Assembly: GCA_934693215.1 (NCBI GenBank)
Contig: CAKUVB010000026.1
Location: 1-13,622 of the forward strand
Length of the DNA stretch: 13,622 nt
Origin: an uncultured Candidatus Melainabacteria bacterium
GTDB lineage: Bacteria > Cyanobacteriota > Vampirovibrionia > Gastranaerophilales > Gastranaerophilaceae
Direction of reading: 5' to 3'
Shown here: positions 7,654-13,622 of the stretch, piece after piece
Layout: each line of letters begins with the position of its first letter
Position numbering within the stretch: the first letter of the stretch is position 1
Position numbers and translations under genes: made by a program
The notes under the pieces: model-generated
Told to the model about the DNA's origin: nothing
Database searches by the model: none
Seen by the model: the letters and a program-made list of their open reading frames with translations, nothing else

Positions 7654-8784
7654 ATGGAAGATAATGTAGAAAACATAGAAATACCTTCTCCAGAGGATAT
7701 GGTAATATTACGCAAAGAAGATTTTTATCCAATATGGGATAAATGTTCTTTTGTTTCTAATACTAATTTGCGTTGTAGAATGGTTGCTAATTTAGTGGTG
7801 GCTTATGCCGGTCAAAAGTTGTTATCTCAGCTAGGGGTTGAATCTGATGACACTTTCGCTTTACAAAATATCCCTTCTATTCTTTCTCGTTGGGATATTT
7901 CGGAGTTGTATGTTAATGGTTGTAAGATATCTGTAAGGTATGCGTTTGGAGATTATAAATATTTTGTAGCAAAAAAACAAGAACGATATGGTTTGTTAGG
8001 TGATTTGTTTATGTTTATAAGACTTTCAGATGATTTGTCGACTGCAAAGCTTGAAGGGTTTTTACCTTATGAAAAAATGAATAAAGCTAATTCAGATAAT
8101 GAAAATTTTTATTTTCATACTTCAGAATTCAAAACTTTTGAAGATGTGAAAAAATATTTTGATATTCCTAAAAATCAAGAAAATATTGAATCTTTAAAGA
8201 ATGAAAGAATAAAAATTGTACAATATTTGGAAGGAAATTTACAGGATAAAGTTGAGTTTTTCAAATTGTTAGGTGAGTCTGAGTATTTGAGAAAAGAAAT
8301 GAAAAAATTTGAAAATTCAGAAAAAATATATTCTCAATTAGTGGAAAAAGAAGATGATATTAAGCAAGAAATAGAAAAAGATATTACAAATATTTCAAAA
8401 TTGGCAGATGCGTTTATGCAGTCTAGAGAAATAATAATTGCATCTTCAGATTCTGAGACTTTTAAACTTGAATGTGCAAGAGCGAATTTAGAAAAATTAT
8501 TTAATTCTTCAAAAGAACCGGAGATTGAAAGTATAAAAAATAAATCAACCGAAGAAGTTATGGATACATTGCTTTCTAATTCTCCAACGATGATTACAGG
8601 TGGTAGATTGCCTGCATCTGCGGTTTTGAGAGCTTTTAGATTGTTTGGCTCGTTAATTATGATAATTTTATTTGTTGGTGCTATATATTGTTCTATCAAT
8701 TATTTTAAAAATGTCCATACAAATACTTATACAAAAATAAAACGAGAAGTTGTACAAACATTTAATTATTATACAAACAGATAA
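7654..8784 (+). CDS. Unrecognised coiled-coil protein with C-terminal membrane anchor, 376 residues
   Basis: I do not recognise this protein. Residues 1-170 look globular and mixed alpha/beta (DFYPIWDKCSF, YFVAKKQERYGLLGDLFMFIRLSDD). Residues about 178-265 are strongly charged and helical (NERIKIVQYLEGNLQDK, YLRKEMKKFENSEKIYSQL, EKEDDIKQEIEKD), consistent with a coiled coil. One clear membrane segment lies at about 329-348, followed by a basic tail of about 28 residues. There is no signal peptide. This gives a tail-anchor-like layout with most of the protein in the cytoplasm. The ATG at 7654 has AAGG one base away, a poor ribosome binding site, and stops in this frame lie just upstream, so the alternative is the ATG at 7699. 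It is followed by a hairpin terminator and probably transcribed alone. Confidence 0.8.
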   Translation: MEDNVENIEIPSPEDMVILRKEDFYPIWDKCSFVSNTNLRCRMVANLVVAYAGQKLLSQLGVESDDTFALQNIPSILSRWDISELYVNGCKISVRYAFGDYKYFVAKKQERYGLLGDLFMFIRLSDDLSTAKLEGFLPYEKMNKANSDNENFYFHTSEFKTFEDVKKYFDIPKNQENIESLKNERIKIVQYLEGNLQDKVEFFKLLGESEYLRKEMKKFENSEKIYSQLVEKEDDIKQEIEKDITNISKLADAFMQSREIIIASSDSETFKLECARANLEKLFNSSKEPEIESIKNKSTEEVMDTLLSNSPTMITGGRLPASAVLRAFRLFGSLIMIILFVGAIYCSINYFKNVHTNTYTKIKREVVQTFNYYTNR

Positions 8785-8796
8785 TAAAAAATCCTT

Positions 8797-8835
8797 AAAA
8801 CTAAATGCTGTGTAGTTTTTACACTATTTAGTTTT
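8797..8835 (+). terminator. AT-rich hairpin, probable terminator after the 7654-8784 gene
   Basis: AAAACTAAAT at 8797-8806 pairs with ATTTAGTTTT at 8826-8835, and inside it GTGTA at 8810-8814 pairs with TACAC at 8820-8824 across a small asymmetric bulge. It begins 13 bases after the stop codon. The stem is AT-rich and the T run is short and within the stem, so termination may be leaky or act in both directions. Confidence 0.6.
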
Positions 8836-8868
8836 GTAAAATTATTGTTATTATTGACGTTCAGAGGA

Positions 8869-8897
8869 TTGAAAAGTAGTATATAATAATTTATAAT
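8869..8897 (+). promoter_or_regulatory. Strong candidate sigma-70-type promoter for the phosphodiester glycosidase gene
   Basis: TTGAAA at 8869-8874, a 17-base spacer and a perfect TATAAT at 8892-8897. Transcription would start near 8904 and leave a leader of about 113 bases before the ATG at 9017. A second, weaker pairing (TTGACG at 8854-8859 with TAGTAT at 8877-8882) overlaps it. Confidence 0.7.
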
Positions 8898-8944
8898 AAT
8901 AGTGTAAGGATACAAGACAACTATTTCAAACGTACTTGACCTGA

Positions 8945-8969
8945 AGAGTGTTACACCCCACACCACTCT
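8945..8969 (+). other. Leader hairpin upstream of the glycosidase gene
   Basis: AGAGTG at 8945-8950 can pair with CACTCT at 8964-8969 around a 13-base C-rich loop, in the leader downstream of the promoter at 8869-8897. No known riboswitch class is recognisable to me. It is about 40 bases upstream of the ribosome binding site. Confidence 0.35.
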
Positions 8970-9016
8970 CTAATAAAAAAGGTATCAGCGTTACTTCACA
9001 AACAGCAGGTGAGATA

Positions 9017-10258
9017 ATGGATACCACATTTTCACGACCAAATGTCGAAAAATTGTTATTGATAGGCGTTAGTTTAGCATTACTGTATGGGTTACTATGT
9101 TCTCGCAGTGTGTTTGTATTAGCCGAGAATGTACGGATAGTGAACGGAATAGCCGCCTCTCCGATAATGCATGGTATTAGGTTAGAACAGGCTATTAATT
9201 CAAGTATTGCTGAAGAAAATAGGTTAGAAGAATTCAATCAACAAATTTCACGTAAGTACAGGTATGGAACAATTTGTACAGTAACAAACGGTTTAAAACA
9301 TATAAGAATGACAAAATATTACCAAGGTCGTCCTGTGCGATTAAATGTAATAGAAACAGATTTAAGTATTAATCCTGAGTTAAATATTGCACCGATTACT
9401 GCATCTGACAAGCTTCAACGAAAGGCGTCAATCACTAGTATGGCACAAAAAAGTAATTCTATTGTCGCAGTAAACGGTGCTTTTTTTAAACCTCAGACAG
9501 GTTGTCCTTTAGGAACTTTAATGATTGATGGAAAGATGTATACAGGTCCGATTCATAATAGAGTTGCAATGGGATTTTTTGAAAATGGTTATGCTATGGG
9601 ACGTGTTGAACTTGATGCTTGTGTAAAAAAAGGATTAGATACAATAAAAGTTGATAATATAAACCAACCACGAACACTTTCTGTAAATGTTATAGTTTAT
9701 ACACCTGATTGGGGAAGTTATGCTCCAATATCTCCTAAGTATGGAACACAGGTTTTGGTGTCAGATAATAGGGTTGTATCTGTATCTCCAGTAAGAGCTC
9801 AAATTCCTGAAAAGGGCTATGTGTTGGTTGGGCCGGCAAGTAAATTGGGCAAATTAAAAAGAGGAGATAAAGTAACTTTAGACATCAAAACTTCACCTGA
9901 GTGGAAAAATGTAAAACATATAGTTAGCGGAGGCCCTTATTTAGTAAAAGATGGTGAAGTCTTTGTAGATATGACTGCTCAAAAATTAAATTGTATTGGT
10001 GGTAGAAACCCAAGAACAGCAATTGGTTATACAAAAGATAATCATGTAATCATTGTTACTGCAGATGGCAGAGAAGGTTCTTCTATCGGGCTTACATTGA
10101 ATGAATTGGCAAGATTTATGCAAAGCTTGGGTTGTGTTAATGCAATGAATCTTGATGGAGGCGGATCAACTGTTATGTACGTAAATGGTAGAATCGTAAA
10201 TAAACCTCCGGTAAAGGGTGGAATAGCACTATCTAACGTCATTGGGATATATCGTTAA
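9017..10258 (+). CDS. Phosphodiester glycosidase (NAGPA family), membrane-anchored or exported
   Basis: The 413-residue protein has an N-terminal hydrophobic segment at about 12-30 (LLLIGVSLALLYGLL), a signal anchor or a signal peptide possibly cut after VFVLA. The C-terminal two thirds match the family of human N-acetylglucosamine-1-phosphodiester alpha-N-acetylglucosaminidase and bacterial relatives: VNGAFF at 152-157, SGGPYLV at 305-311, NPRTAIG at 331-337, DGREGSSIGLTLNEL at 350-364 and NLDGGGST at 378-385. Family members hydrolyse sugar-phosphodiester bonds, so an envelope polysaccharide or exopolysaccharide substrate is likely, but nothing here fixes it. I choose ATG 9017 because AGGTGAG at 9007-9013 precedes it. 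A longer frame from GTG 8948 would run through the hairpin leader and lacks a ribosome binding site. It is probably monocistronic, with a strong promoter. Confidence 0.88.
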   Translation: MDTTFSRPNVEKLLLIGVSLALLYGLLCSRSVFVLAENVRIVNGIAASPIMHGIRLEQAINSSIAEENRLEEFNQQISRKYRYGTICTVTNGLKHIRMTKYYQGRPVRLNVIETDLSINPELNIAPITASDKLQRKASITSMAQKSNSIVAVNGAFFKPQTGCPLGTLMIDGKMYTGPIHNRVAMGFFENGYAMGRVELDACVKKGLDTIKVDNINQPRTLSVNVIVYTPDWGSYAPISPKYGTQVLVSDNRVVSVSPVRAQIPEKGYVLVGPASKLGKLKRGDKVTLDIKTSPEWKNVKHIVSGGPYLVKDGEVFVDMTAQKLNCIGGRNPRTAIGYTKDNHVIIVTADGREGSSIGLTLNELARFMQSLGCVNAMNLDGGGSTVMYVNGRIVNKPPVKGGIALSNVIGIYR

Positions 10259-10294
10259 TTATTTTTTTAATTAATATTACGGTGATTGATATTT

Positions 10295-10327
10295 TACTGT
10301 AACAAAAAATAAATTTTTGTTACAGTA
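10295..10327. repeat. Perfect 14-bp inverted repeat upstream of the phosphate-uptake genes
   Basis: TACTGTAACAAAAA at 10295-10308 and TTTTTGTTACAGTA at 10314-10327 are perfect arms around a 5-base loop. It could terminate the glycosidase transcript, but no T run follows the stem. Its right arm contains the candidate -35 element of the next promoter, so an operator role is equally possible. Confidence 0.7.
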
Positions 10328-10349
10328 GAAAACTTTTAATTCCTATAAA
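10320..10349 (+). promoter_or_regulatory. Candidate promoter for the DUF47-PiT operon
   Basis: TTACAG at 10320-10325, an 18-base spacer and TATAAA at 10344-10349. The -35 element falls inside the right arm of the inverted repeat at 10295-10327, so a protein bound there would block it. Weak consensus match; no Pho box of the kinds I know is recognisable. Confidence 0.4.
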
Positions 10350-10390
10350 ATCATATTTGAATTATCATTATGAAGGAAAGGGAACTTTAT

Positions 10391-11029
10391 ATGAAATTAG
10401 GAATTTTAGAAAAGATTTTACCACCAGATAACAAGATATTCTTTGATATTTTTGTTGATGCAGCTACAAATTGTAAAAAAAGTGCAATTTTGTATAATGA
10501 AGCTTTAACAAATGGTATTGACGAAGATATGTTAATGCAAGTAAAAATCTTAAAACGTAAAGGTAGTGATTTGGAAAGAGAAAGTATTGCACTTTTGAAC
10601 AGTACATTTATCACACCGATTGATAGAGAAGATATACAGTTGTTGGCTTCTATGCTTAGAAAAATCAACAAAAAGATTTGTCAAGCTTCATTGAATTTTT
10701 ATGCCTATAATATTGATAAACCAACAGAGGAGATGTATCAACAAGGCAAAATTATAATGAAGGCAACTTCAGAAATGGCTCATACGGTTAGTTTGTTGAA
10801 GAAATTACATAAGACAAAAGATATTACAAACTCTAGAGCTATGATGAAAGAGATTGAAACAGTTGGTGATGATATTCTTCTAAGAGCAACAACAGAATTG
10901 TTCTCAGGAAAATATGACCCAGTCACAATTATTAAGTTTAGAGATATTTATAAGGACTTGGAGAATGCGTTAGACAGATGTCATTCCGTAGCGGATGAAG
11001 TTCTCAATATCGCTCTCAAGAATAGTTAG
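10391..11029 (+). CDS. DUF47 family, PhoU-like phosphate-transport accessory protein
   Basis: A 212-residue, all-helical cytoplasmic protein of the DUF47/PhoU-related family, which is typically encoded next to PiT permeases and thought to modulate them or sense metal-phosphate. The family pattern is visible: an N-terminal KILPPDNKIFFDIFVDAATN helix, a central LKRKGSDLERESIALLNSTFITPIDREDIQ block (charged helix followed by the typical 'FITPIDREDI' phrase), and a C-terminal KFRDIYKDLENALDRCHSVADE helix containing the conserved acidic and His positions. I choose ATG 10391 over ATG 10370 because AAGGAAAGGG at 10373-10382 sits 8 bases before it. The earlier ATG has no ribosome binding site. The PiT gene follows after 3 bases, so the two are one operon, and the protein likely acts on that permease. 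Confidence 0.93.
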   Translation: MKLGILEKILPPDNKIFFDIFVDAATNCKKSAILYNEALTNGIDEDMLMQVKILKRKGSDLERESIALLNSTFITPIDREDIQLLASMLRKINKKICQASLNFYAYNIDKPTEEMYQQGKIIMKATSEMAHTVSLLKKLHKTKDITNSRAMMKEIETVGDDILLRATTELFSGKYDPVTIIKFRDIYKDLENALDRCHSVADEVLNIALKNS

Positions 11030-11032
11030 GTT

Positions 11033-12127
11033 ATGACAGTTACAATTATATGTTTAATTATTTTAATAGGAGTTGCGTTAGTATTTGAATTTATTAACGG
11101 ATTCCATGATTCAGCCAATGCCATTTCTATGGCGATTTCCACAAAAGCACTTAGTCCCCGTTATGCAGTTTTGTATGCTGCAATTTTTGACTGTGCAGGT
11201 GCATTATGTGGTACTCACGTAGCGAAAACGATTGGTGTTGGTATGGTTGCTCATGATGCAATTACACAATTAGTTATTCTTTGTGCGTTATTGGGTGCAA
11301 TTATTTGGGGGTTGATAACTTGGAGATTTGGAATTCCTTCAAGTTCCTCTCATGCCTTGATTGGTGGACTTTTGGGTGCATCAATTATGCACGCATATTT
11401 ATTATTAGATAAAAGATATGACTTGATATTAAGATTACCTCAGTTCCATTTTGAACACCCTGCACTAGATGTTGTAAACGAGCATAATGTTCTGGACTTG
11501 GTAATAATACCAATGGTTACATCGCCAATATTCGGATTTTGTGTAGGTATTATTGTAATAAGTATTCTTTTAGTAATATTCGGTAGATTAAAACCTGAAT
11601 TATTAAACAGAACTTTTAGAAAATTGCAACTTGTATCTTGTGGTTTCTTAGCATTCAGTCATGGCTCAAACGATGCTCAAAAAACAATGGGTATTATTAC
11701 ATTATCTTTGATAACATTTGGGTTCTTGAGAGGTGACACAAACTTTGATATTCCTTTGTGGGTAATCCTTATTTGTGCGTTTGCTCTATCCTGTGGTACT
11801 ATGACCGGTGGGTGGAGAATTATTAAAACTATGAGTTCCAAGATTGTTAAGATGAAACCAATGCATGGGTTTGCAGTAGAAATGTCCGCATCAGGTATTA
11901 TTTTGACAGCTTCTCATTTCGGTATTCCTGTTAGTACAACACATATTATTTCCACTGCGATTATGGGGGTAGGAAGTGTTGTAAAAGCAAGTGCCGTAAA
12001 ATGGGGTATTGTTAAAAGTATCATTACAGCTTGGGTATTAACAATTCCAATTTGTATGATAATGTCAGCAGGTATTTATTATATTTTAGTAAAGACTCCT
12101 CTTGCTGCATTCGGACAATATAGTTAG
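11033..12127 (+). CDS. pit: Low-affinity inorganic phosphate permease, PiT family
   Basis: PiT permeases carry phosphate, usually as a metal-phosphate complex with H+ (or with Na+), across the inner membrane. The 364-residue protein is almost entirely hydrophobic, with about ten membrane segments. Both family signatures of the inverted repeat are present: FINGFHDSANAIS at about 20-32 and FLAFSHGSNDAQKTMG at about 205-220. Each is followed by a Gly/Thr- or Ser-rich half-site (FGIPSSSSHALIGG and FGIPVSTTHIIS), the paired motifs of this family. It lacks the long hydrophilic insertion of E. coli PitA, like many bacterial PiT proteins. The upstream ribosome binding site is weak (AGG 3 bases before the ATG), consistent with coupling to the DUF47 gene 3 bases before. 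A terminator follows. Confidence 0.94.
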   Translation: MTVTIICLIILIGVALVFEFINGFHDSANAISMAISTKALSPRYAVLYAAIFDCAGALCGTHVAKTIGVGMVAHDAITQLVILCALLGAIIWGLITWRFGIPSSSSHALIGGLLGASIMHAYLLLDKRYDLILRLPQFHFEHPALDVVNEHNVLDLVIIPMVTSPIFGFCVGIIVISILLVIFGRLKPELLNRTFRKLQLVSCGFLAFSHGSNDAQKTMGIITLSLITFGFLRGDTNFDIPLWVILICAFALSCGTMTGGWRIIKTMSSKIVKMKPMHGFAVEMSASGIILTASHFGIPVSTTHIISTAIMGVGSVVKASAVKWGIVKSIITAWVLTIPICMIMSAGIYYILVKTPLAAFGQYS

Positions 12128-12149
12128 GATAAATAAAAATAAAATAAGT

Positions 12150-12183
12150 AAAAACGAGTTAGTTATTTAATTAACTCGTTTTT
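12150..12183. terminator. Rho-independent terminator after the PiT gene
   Basis: CGAGTTA at 12155-12161 pairs with TAACTCG at 12172-12178, with flanking A and T runs extending the stem to 12150-12161 and 12172-12183. The loop is ten bases. It closes the DUF47-PiT operon 22 bases after the stop and can act in both directions. Confidence 0.85.
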
Positions 12184-12278
12184 GTTATTTTTTGTTAAGA
12201 AAAATTTATAAAATAGCAAAATTTTTGGATTTCTTGCTTTTTACAGAATGTAATTCCTCAAAAGAAAGGTCGTATTTT

Positions 12279-12641
12279 ATGTCAACAACTATTCATTCTG
12301 CTCAGTATCAAAATCCTGTTAATCATAGTAAAAAATCAAAAGTTAAAAAAGCTTTAAAATATGGGGCTATTGCTACTGTTGCAACTGCTGCAACTGCAGT
12401 AGGTATTGCATATGGTGCTAAAACAGGTAAATTTGATAAGCTGATGAAATTTGCACAAGATAAAAATATGTTAAAATCTTTTGTAGGAAAAGGTGCTGAA
12501 GCTTTAAATAAGGCAGGTAAGTATATTCATGGTAAAGCAGAAACTGTTGTATCAAATATCGTAACTAAGCGTACAGGTGTTTATCAATATGATAAACCAA
12601 TGTTTAAACAATTATTTCAAAGTTTTTTTAAGGCAAAATAA
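12279..12641 (+). CDS. Unrecognised single-membrane-segment small protein, 120 residues (paralogue of 7066-7497)
   Basis: Unknown family. A short N-terminus (STTIHSAQYQNPV), a basic cluster (SKKSKVKKALK at 18-28), one Ala/Thr/Gly-rich membrane segment at about 25-47, a GKFDKL motif at 50-55, GKGAE at 70-74 and an amphipathic C-terminus ending in basic residues. The basic cluster, membrane segment and GxF(E/D)K motif align without gaps with the 143-residue protein encoded at 7066-7497, but the termini differ. I choose ATG 12279 because AAAGAAAGG at 12261-12269 precedes it. A longer frame opens at TTG 12192 near the PiT terminator but has no ribosome binding site and gives no signal-like sequence. 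The gene lies between two terminators, so it is monocistronic. A weak candidate promoter is TTGGAT at 12225-12230 with TGTAAT at 12249-12254. Confidence 0.78.
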   Translation: MSTTIHSAQYQNPVNHSKKSKVKKALKYGAIATVATAATAVGIAYGAKTGKFDKLMKFAQDKNMLKSFVGKGAEALNKAGKYIHGKAETVVSNIVTKRTGVYQYDKPMFKQLFQSFFKAK

Positions 12642-12661
12642 ATAAGTTTAATAAGTTTATA

Positions 12662-12698
12662 AAAAAATAACCACATATTTTATATGTGGTTATTTTTT
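12662..12698. terminator. Bidirectional terminator between convergent genes
   Basis: ACCACATAT at 12670-12678 pairs with ATATGTGGT at 12682-12690 around TTT, and flanking A-rich and T-rich runs extend the stem to about 17 bp. It serves the plus-strand gene ending at 12641 and the minD-minE operon ending at 12717 on the minus strand. Confidence 0.9.
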
Positions 12699-12716
12699 GT
12701 TTTTTATTAATTATTT

Positions 12717-13229
12717 TTATTCTTCTGAATCTTCTTCTGTTTTTTGTTCTTCTTGTGATTCATCATTTTTATCATTATTAGTTTCAGATTGAGGTTCTTC
12801 ATTGTTTTCAGAATCCTCTGCGATTTCTGAATCACCATTTTCTTCTTCTTCTTCTTCAGAGTCTTCGTCTATTTCTTCGTCAGATTCTTGAACTTTGGCT
12901 TCATCTTCAAGTTTTAGAATAGCTTGAATTTCGTCCTCATCTTTAGCTCTTATTACAGGAATAGAAAGCATTAATGCCATTTGTTCGTCCTCTTGTTCAA
13001 AGTTTAAATCAAGAAGTTCTCTATCCAATTCCAAATACTTAGACAACAAGTCGATTAGCTCATGACGCATTCTGTCCATAATCGCTGGAGAAAGGTTTGT
13101 TCTGTCCTGCATCAAAACAAGTTTCAAACGGTTACAAGCAACATTTTTAGAAGCTTCACCTTCTGCAGTTTCTGTTTGATGAAAGAAACTTAAAACCTTA
13201 TTGTATAAGTTTGCAAAAAGATCTTTCAT
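12717..13229 (-). CDS. minE: Cell division topological factor MinE with a long acidic C-terminal extension
   Basis: MinE stimulates MinD ATPase at the membrane and, with MinCD, keeps Z-rings away from the poles. An N-terminal amphipathic segment (LFANLYNKVLSFF, 4-16) fits the membrane-binding helix. The anti-MinCD helix and beta strands follow: NVACNRLKLVLMQDR at about 29-43, LSPAIMDRMRHELIDLLSKYLELD at 46-69 and MALMLSIPVIR ending near 94. A normal MinE (about 85-100 residues) ends there. This one continues to 170, and residues 108-170 contain 34 Asp or Glu, with a run of six Glu. No domain is recognisable in the tail. The start ATG is preceded by AAGGAAAGG (minus strand) inside the end of minD and is one base after the minD stop, so the two are translationally coupled. 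Confidence 0.9.
   Translation of the reverse strand: MKDLFANLYNKVLSFFHQTETAEGEASKNVACNRLKLVLMQDRTNLSPAIMDRMRHELIDLLSKYLELDRELLDLNFEQEDEQMALMLSIPVIRAKDEDEIQAILKLEDEAKVQESDEEIDEDSEEEEEENGDSEIAEDSENNEEPQSETNNDKNDESQEEQKTEEDSEE
12840..12857. repeat. (TTC)6 trinucleotide tract within minE
   Basis: Six perfect TTC units on the plus strand, encoding six Glu in the MinE tail on the minus strand. Slippage here would change the tail length in whole residues without breaking the frame. Confidence 0.85.
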
Positions 13230-13230
13230 T

Positions 13231-13620
13231 CTACACCTTTCCTTTCAAATTAGAGAAGAAGTTTTTAACTTTTTCCATAAATCCTTTCGGTTCTCTTAGG
13301 TCTAAAAATGGAACATCTTCACCCATTATACGTTTTGCTACATTTCTATATGCTTTGCCAGCCATAGAATCTTCATCGTTTACAATAGGTTCACCCTTGT
13401 TTGTAGAAGTAATGATTCCGGTATCTTCAGGAATAACCCCGATTAACTCGCAAGATAGTATTTCTACAACGTCTTCAACACTCATCATGTCGTTTGTATC
13501 TATTAAGTTTGGTCGAACTCTATTTAAAAGAAGTTTGTAGCTTTCAATTTCTTCACGAGCTTCTAATAGTCCGATAATTCTATCAGCATCTCTAACTGCA
13601 GACATTTCAGGAGTTGTAAC
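13231..13620 (-). CDS. minD: Septum site-determining protein MinD, C-terminal part (5' end outside window)
   Basis: MinD is a membrane-associated ParA/Mrp-type ATPase that recruits MinC and is cycled by MinE. The visible 129 codons start in the VTTPEMSAVRDADRIIGLLEA block, the region after the ATPase core where family members read 'VTNPEVSAVRDADRVIGLL'. They continue through LLLNRVRPNLI and VEDVVEILSCELIGVIPED, which are typical MinD strands. The C-terminus GFMEKVKNFFSNLKGKV is amphipathic and basic and fits the MinD membrane-targeting helix. The Walker A and B regions lie outside the window. Internal ATG codons are not starts, since the frame is open to the window edge. minE follows one base after the TAG stop. 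minC would be expected just upstream (beyond the right edge), but that is not seen. Confidence 0.93.
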   Translation of the reverse strand, partial: VTTPEMSAVRDADRIIGLLEAREEIESYKLLLNRVRPNLIDTNDMMSVEDVVEILSCELIGVIPEDTGIITSTNKGEPIVNDEDSMAGKAYRNVAKRIMGEDVPFLDLREPKGFMEKVKNFFSNLKGKV

Positions 13621-13622
13621 AA

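Noticed and set aside
8334..8699. Antisense reading frame of 121 codons within the 7654-8784 gene
   Set aside because: It is a mirror of the coding bias of the real gene, with Ser/Ile-rich low-information sequence and no ribosome binding site.
8948..9016. Longer glycosidase start at GTG 8948
   Set aside because: It runs through the leader hairpin, has no ribosome binding site and adds residues unlike a signal peptide. ATG 9017 has AGGTGAG just upstream.
10370..10390. Start of the DUF47 protein at ATG 10370
   Set aside because: No ribosome binding site precedes it. The seven extra codons themselves contain the AAGGAAAGGG that serves ATG 10391.
12192..12278. N-terminal extension of the 12279 protein from TTG 12192
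   Set aside because: It starts at the foot of the PiT terminator with no ribosome binding site. ATG 12279 has AAAGAAAGG at a good distance.
1..13622. CRISPR array, tRNA, rRNA, insertion sequence or phage genes
   Set aside because: I found no regularly spaced repeats, tRNA-like cloverleaf, rRNA motif, transposase or phage protein motif anywhere in the window.

Overview
The window is a stretch of an AT-rich bacterial chromosome with standard genetic code, short intergenic gaps and long co-directional operons. The lpxI-lpxB pair, a signal-peptide-bearing small protein and a MinD/MinE system point to a diderm (outer-membrane) rod-like bacterium. Several small lineage-type proteins with short N-termini such as PKFGM or VSGVSFRG resemble what I remember from Candidatus Gastranaerophilales (Melainabacteria/Vampirovibrionia, non-photosynthetic gut relatives of cyanobacteria). 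That assignment is an inference from recall, not a search result.

Layout. (1) Positions 2-5402, plus strand: one tightly packed operon. It holds the 3' end of aspartate kinase, a small exported NTF2-like protein, three shikimate-pathway genes (aroC, aroK, aroB, overlapping one another) and then lpxI and lpxB of lipid A synthesis. lpxB is interrupted by one in-frame TAA codon with no frameshift, so it is either a fresh nonsense mutation or a sequencing error. (2) Positions 5403-7500: three unrecognised proteins. A 302-residue soluble protein on the plus strand faces a 156-residue protein on the minus strand, with a shared bidirectional terminator between them. A 143-residue single-membrane-segment protein on the minus strand has its own terminator. 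(3) Positions 7654-10258, plus strand: an unknown 376-residue coiled-coil protein anchored by a C-terminal membrane segment, a hairpin, a good sigma-70-type promoter, and a membrane-anchored phosphodiester glycosidase (NAGPA family). (4) Positions 10295-12183: a 14-bp perfect inverted repeat, then a PhoU-like DUF47 protein and a PiT phosphate permease, closed by a terminator. (5) Positions 12279-12641: a second small single-membrane-segment protein, a remote paralogue of the one in region 2. (6) Positions 12717-13622, minus strand: minE and the 3' part of minD. MinE carries an unusual acidic C-terminal extension of about 60 residues.

Functionally, region 1 joins amino-acid and aromatic precursor supply to envelope lipid A synthesis, region 4 is phosphate uptake with its regulator-like partner, and region 6 places the division site. 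The unknown small proteins between them are the least explained part. The most useful points to check are the lpxB stop codon, the MinE tail and the paralogous small membrane proteins.
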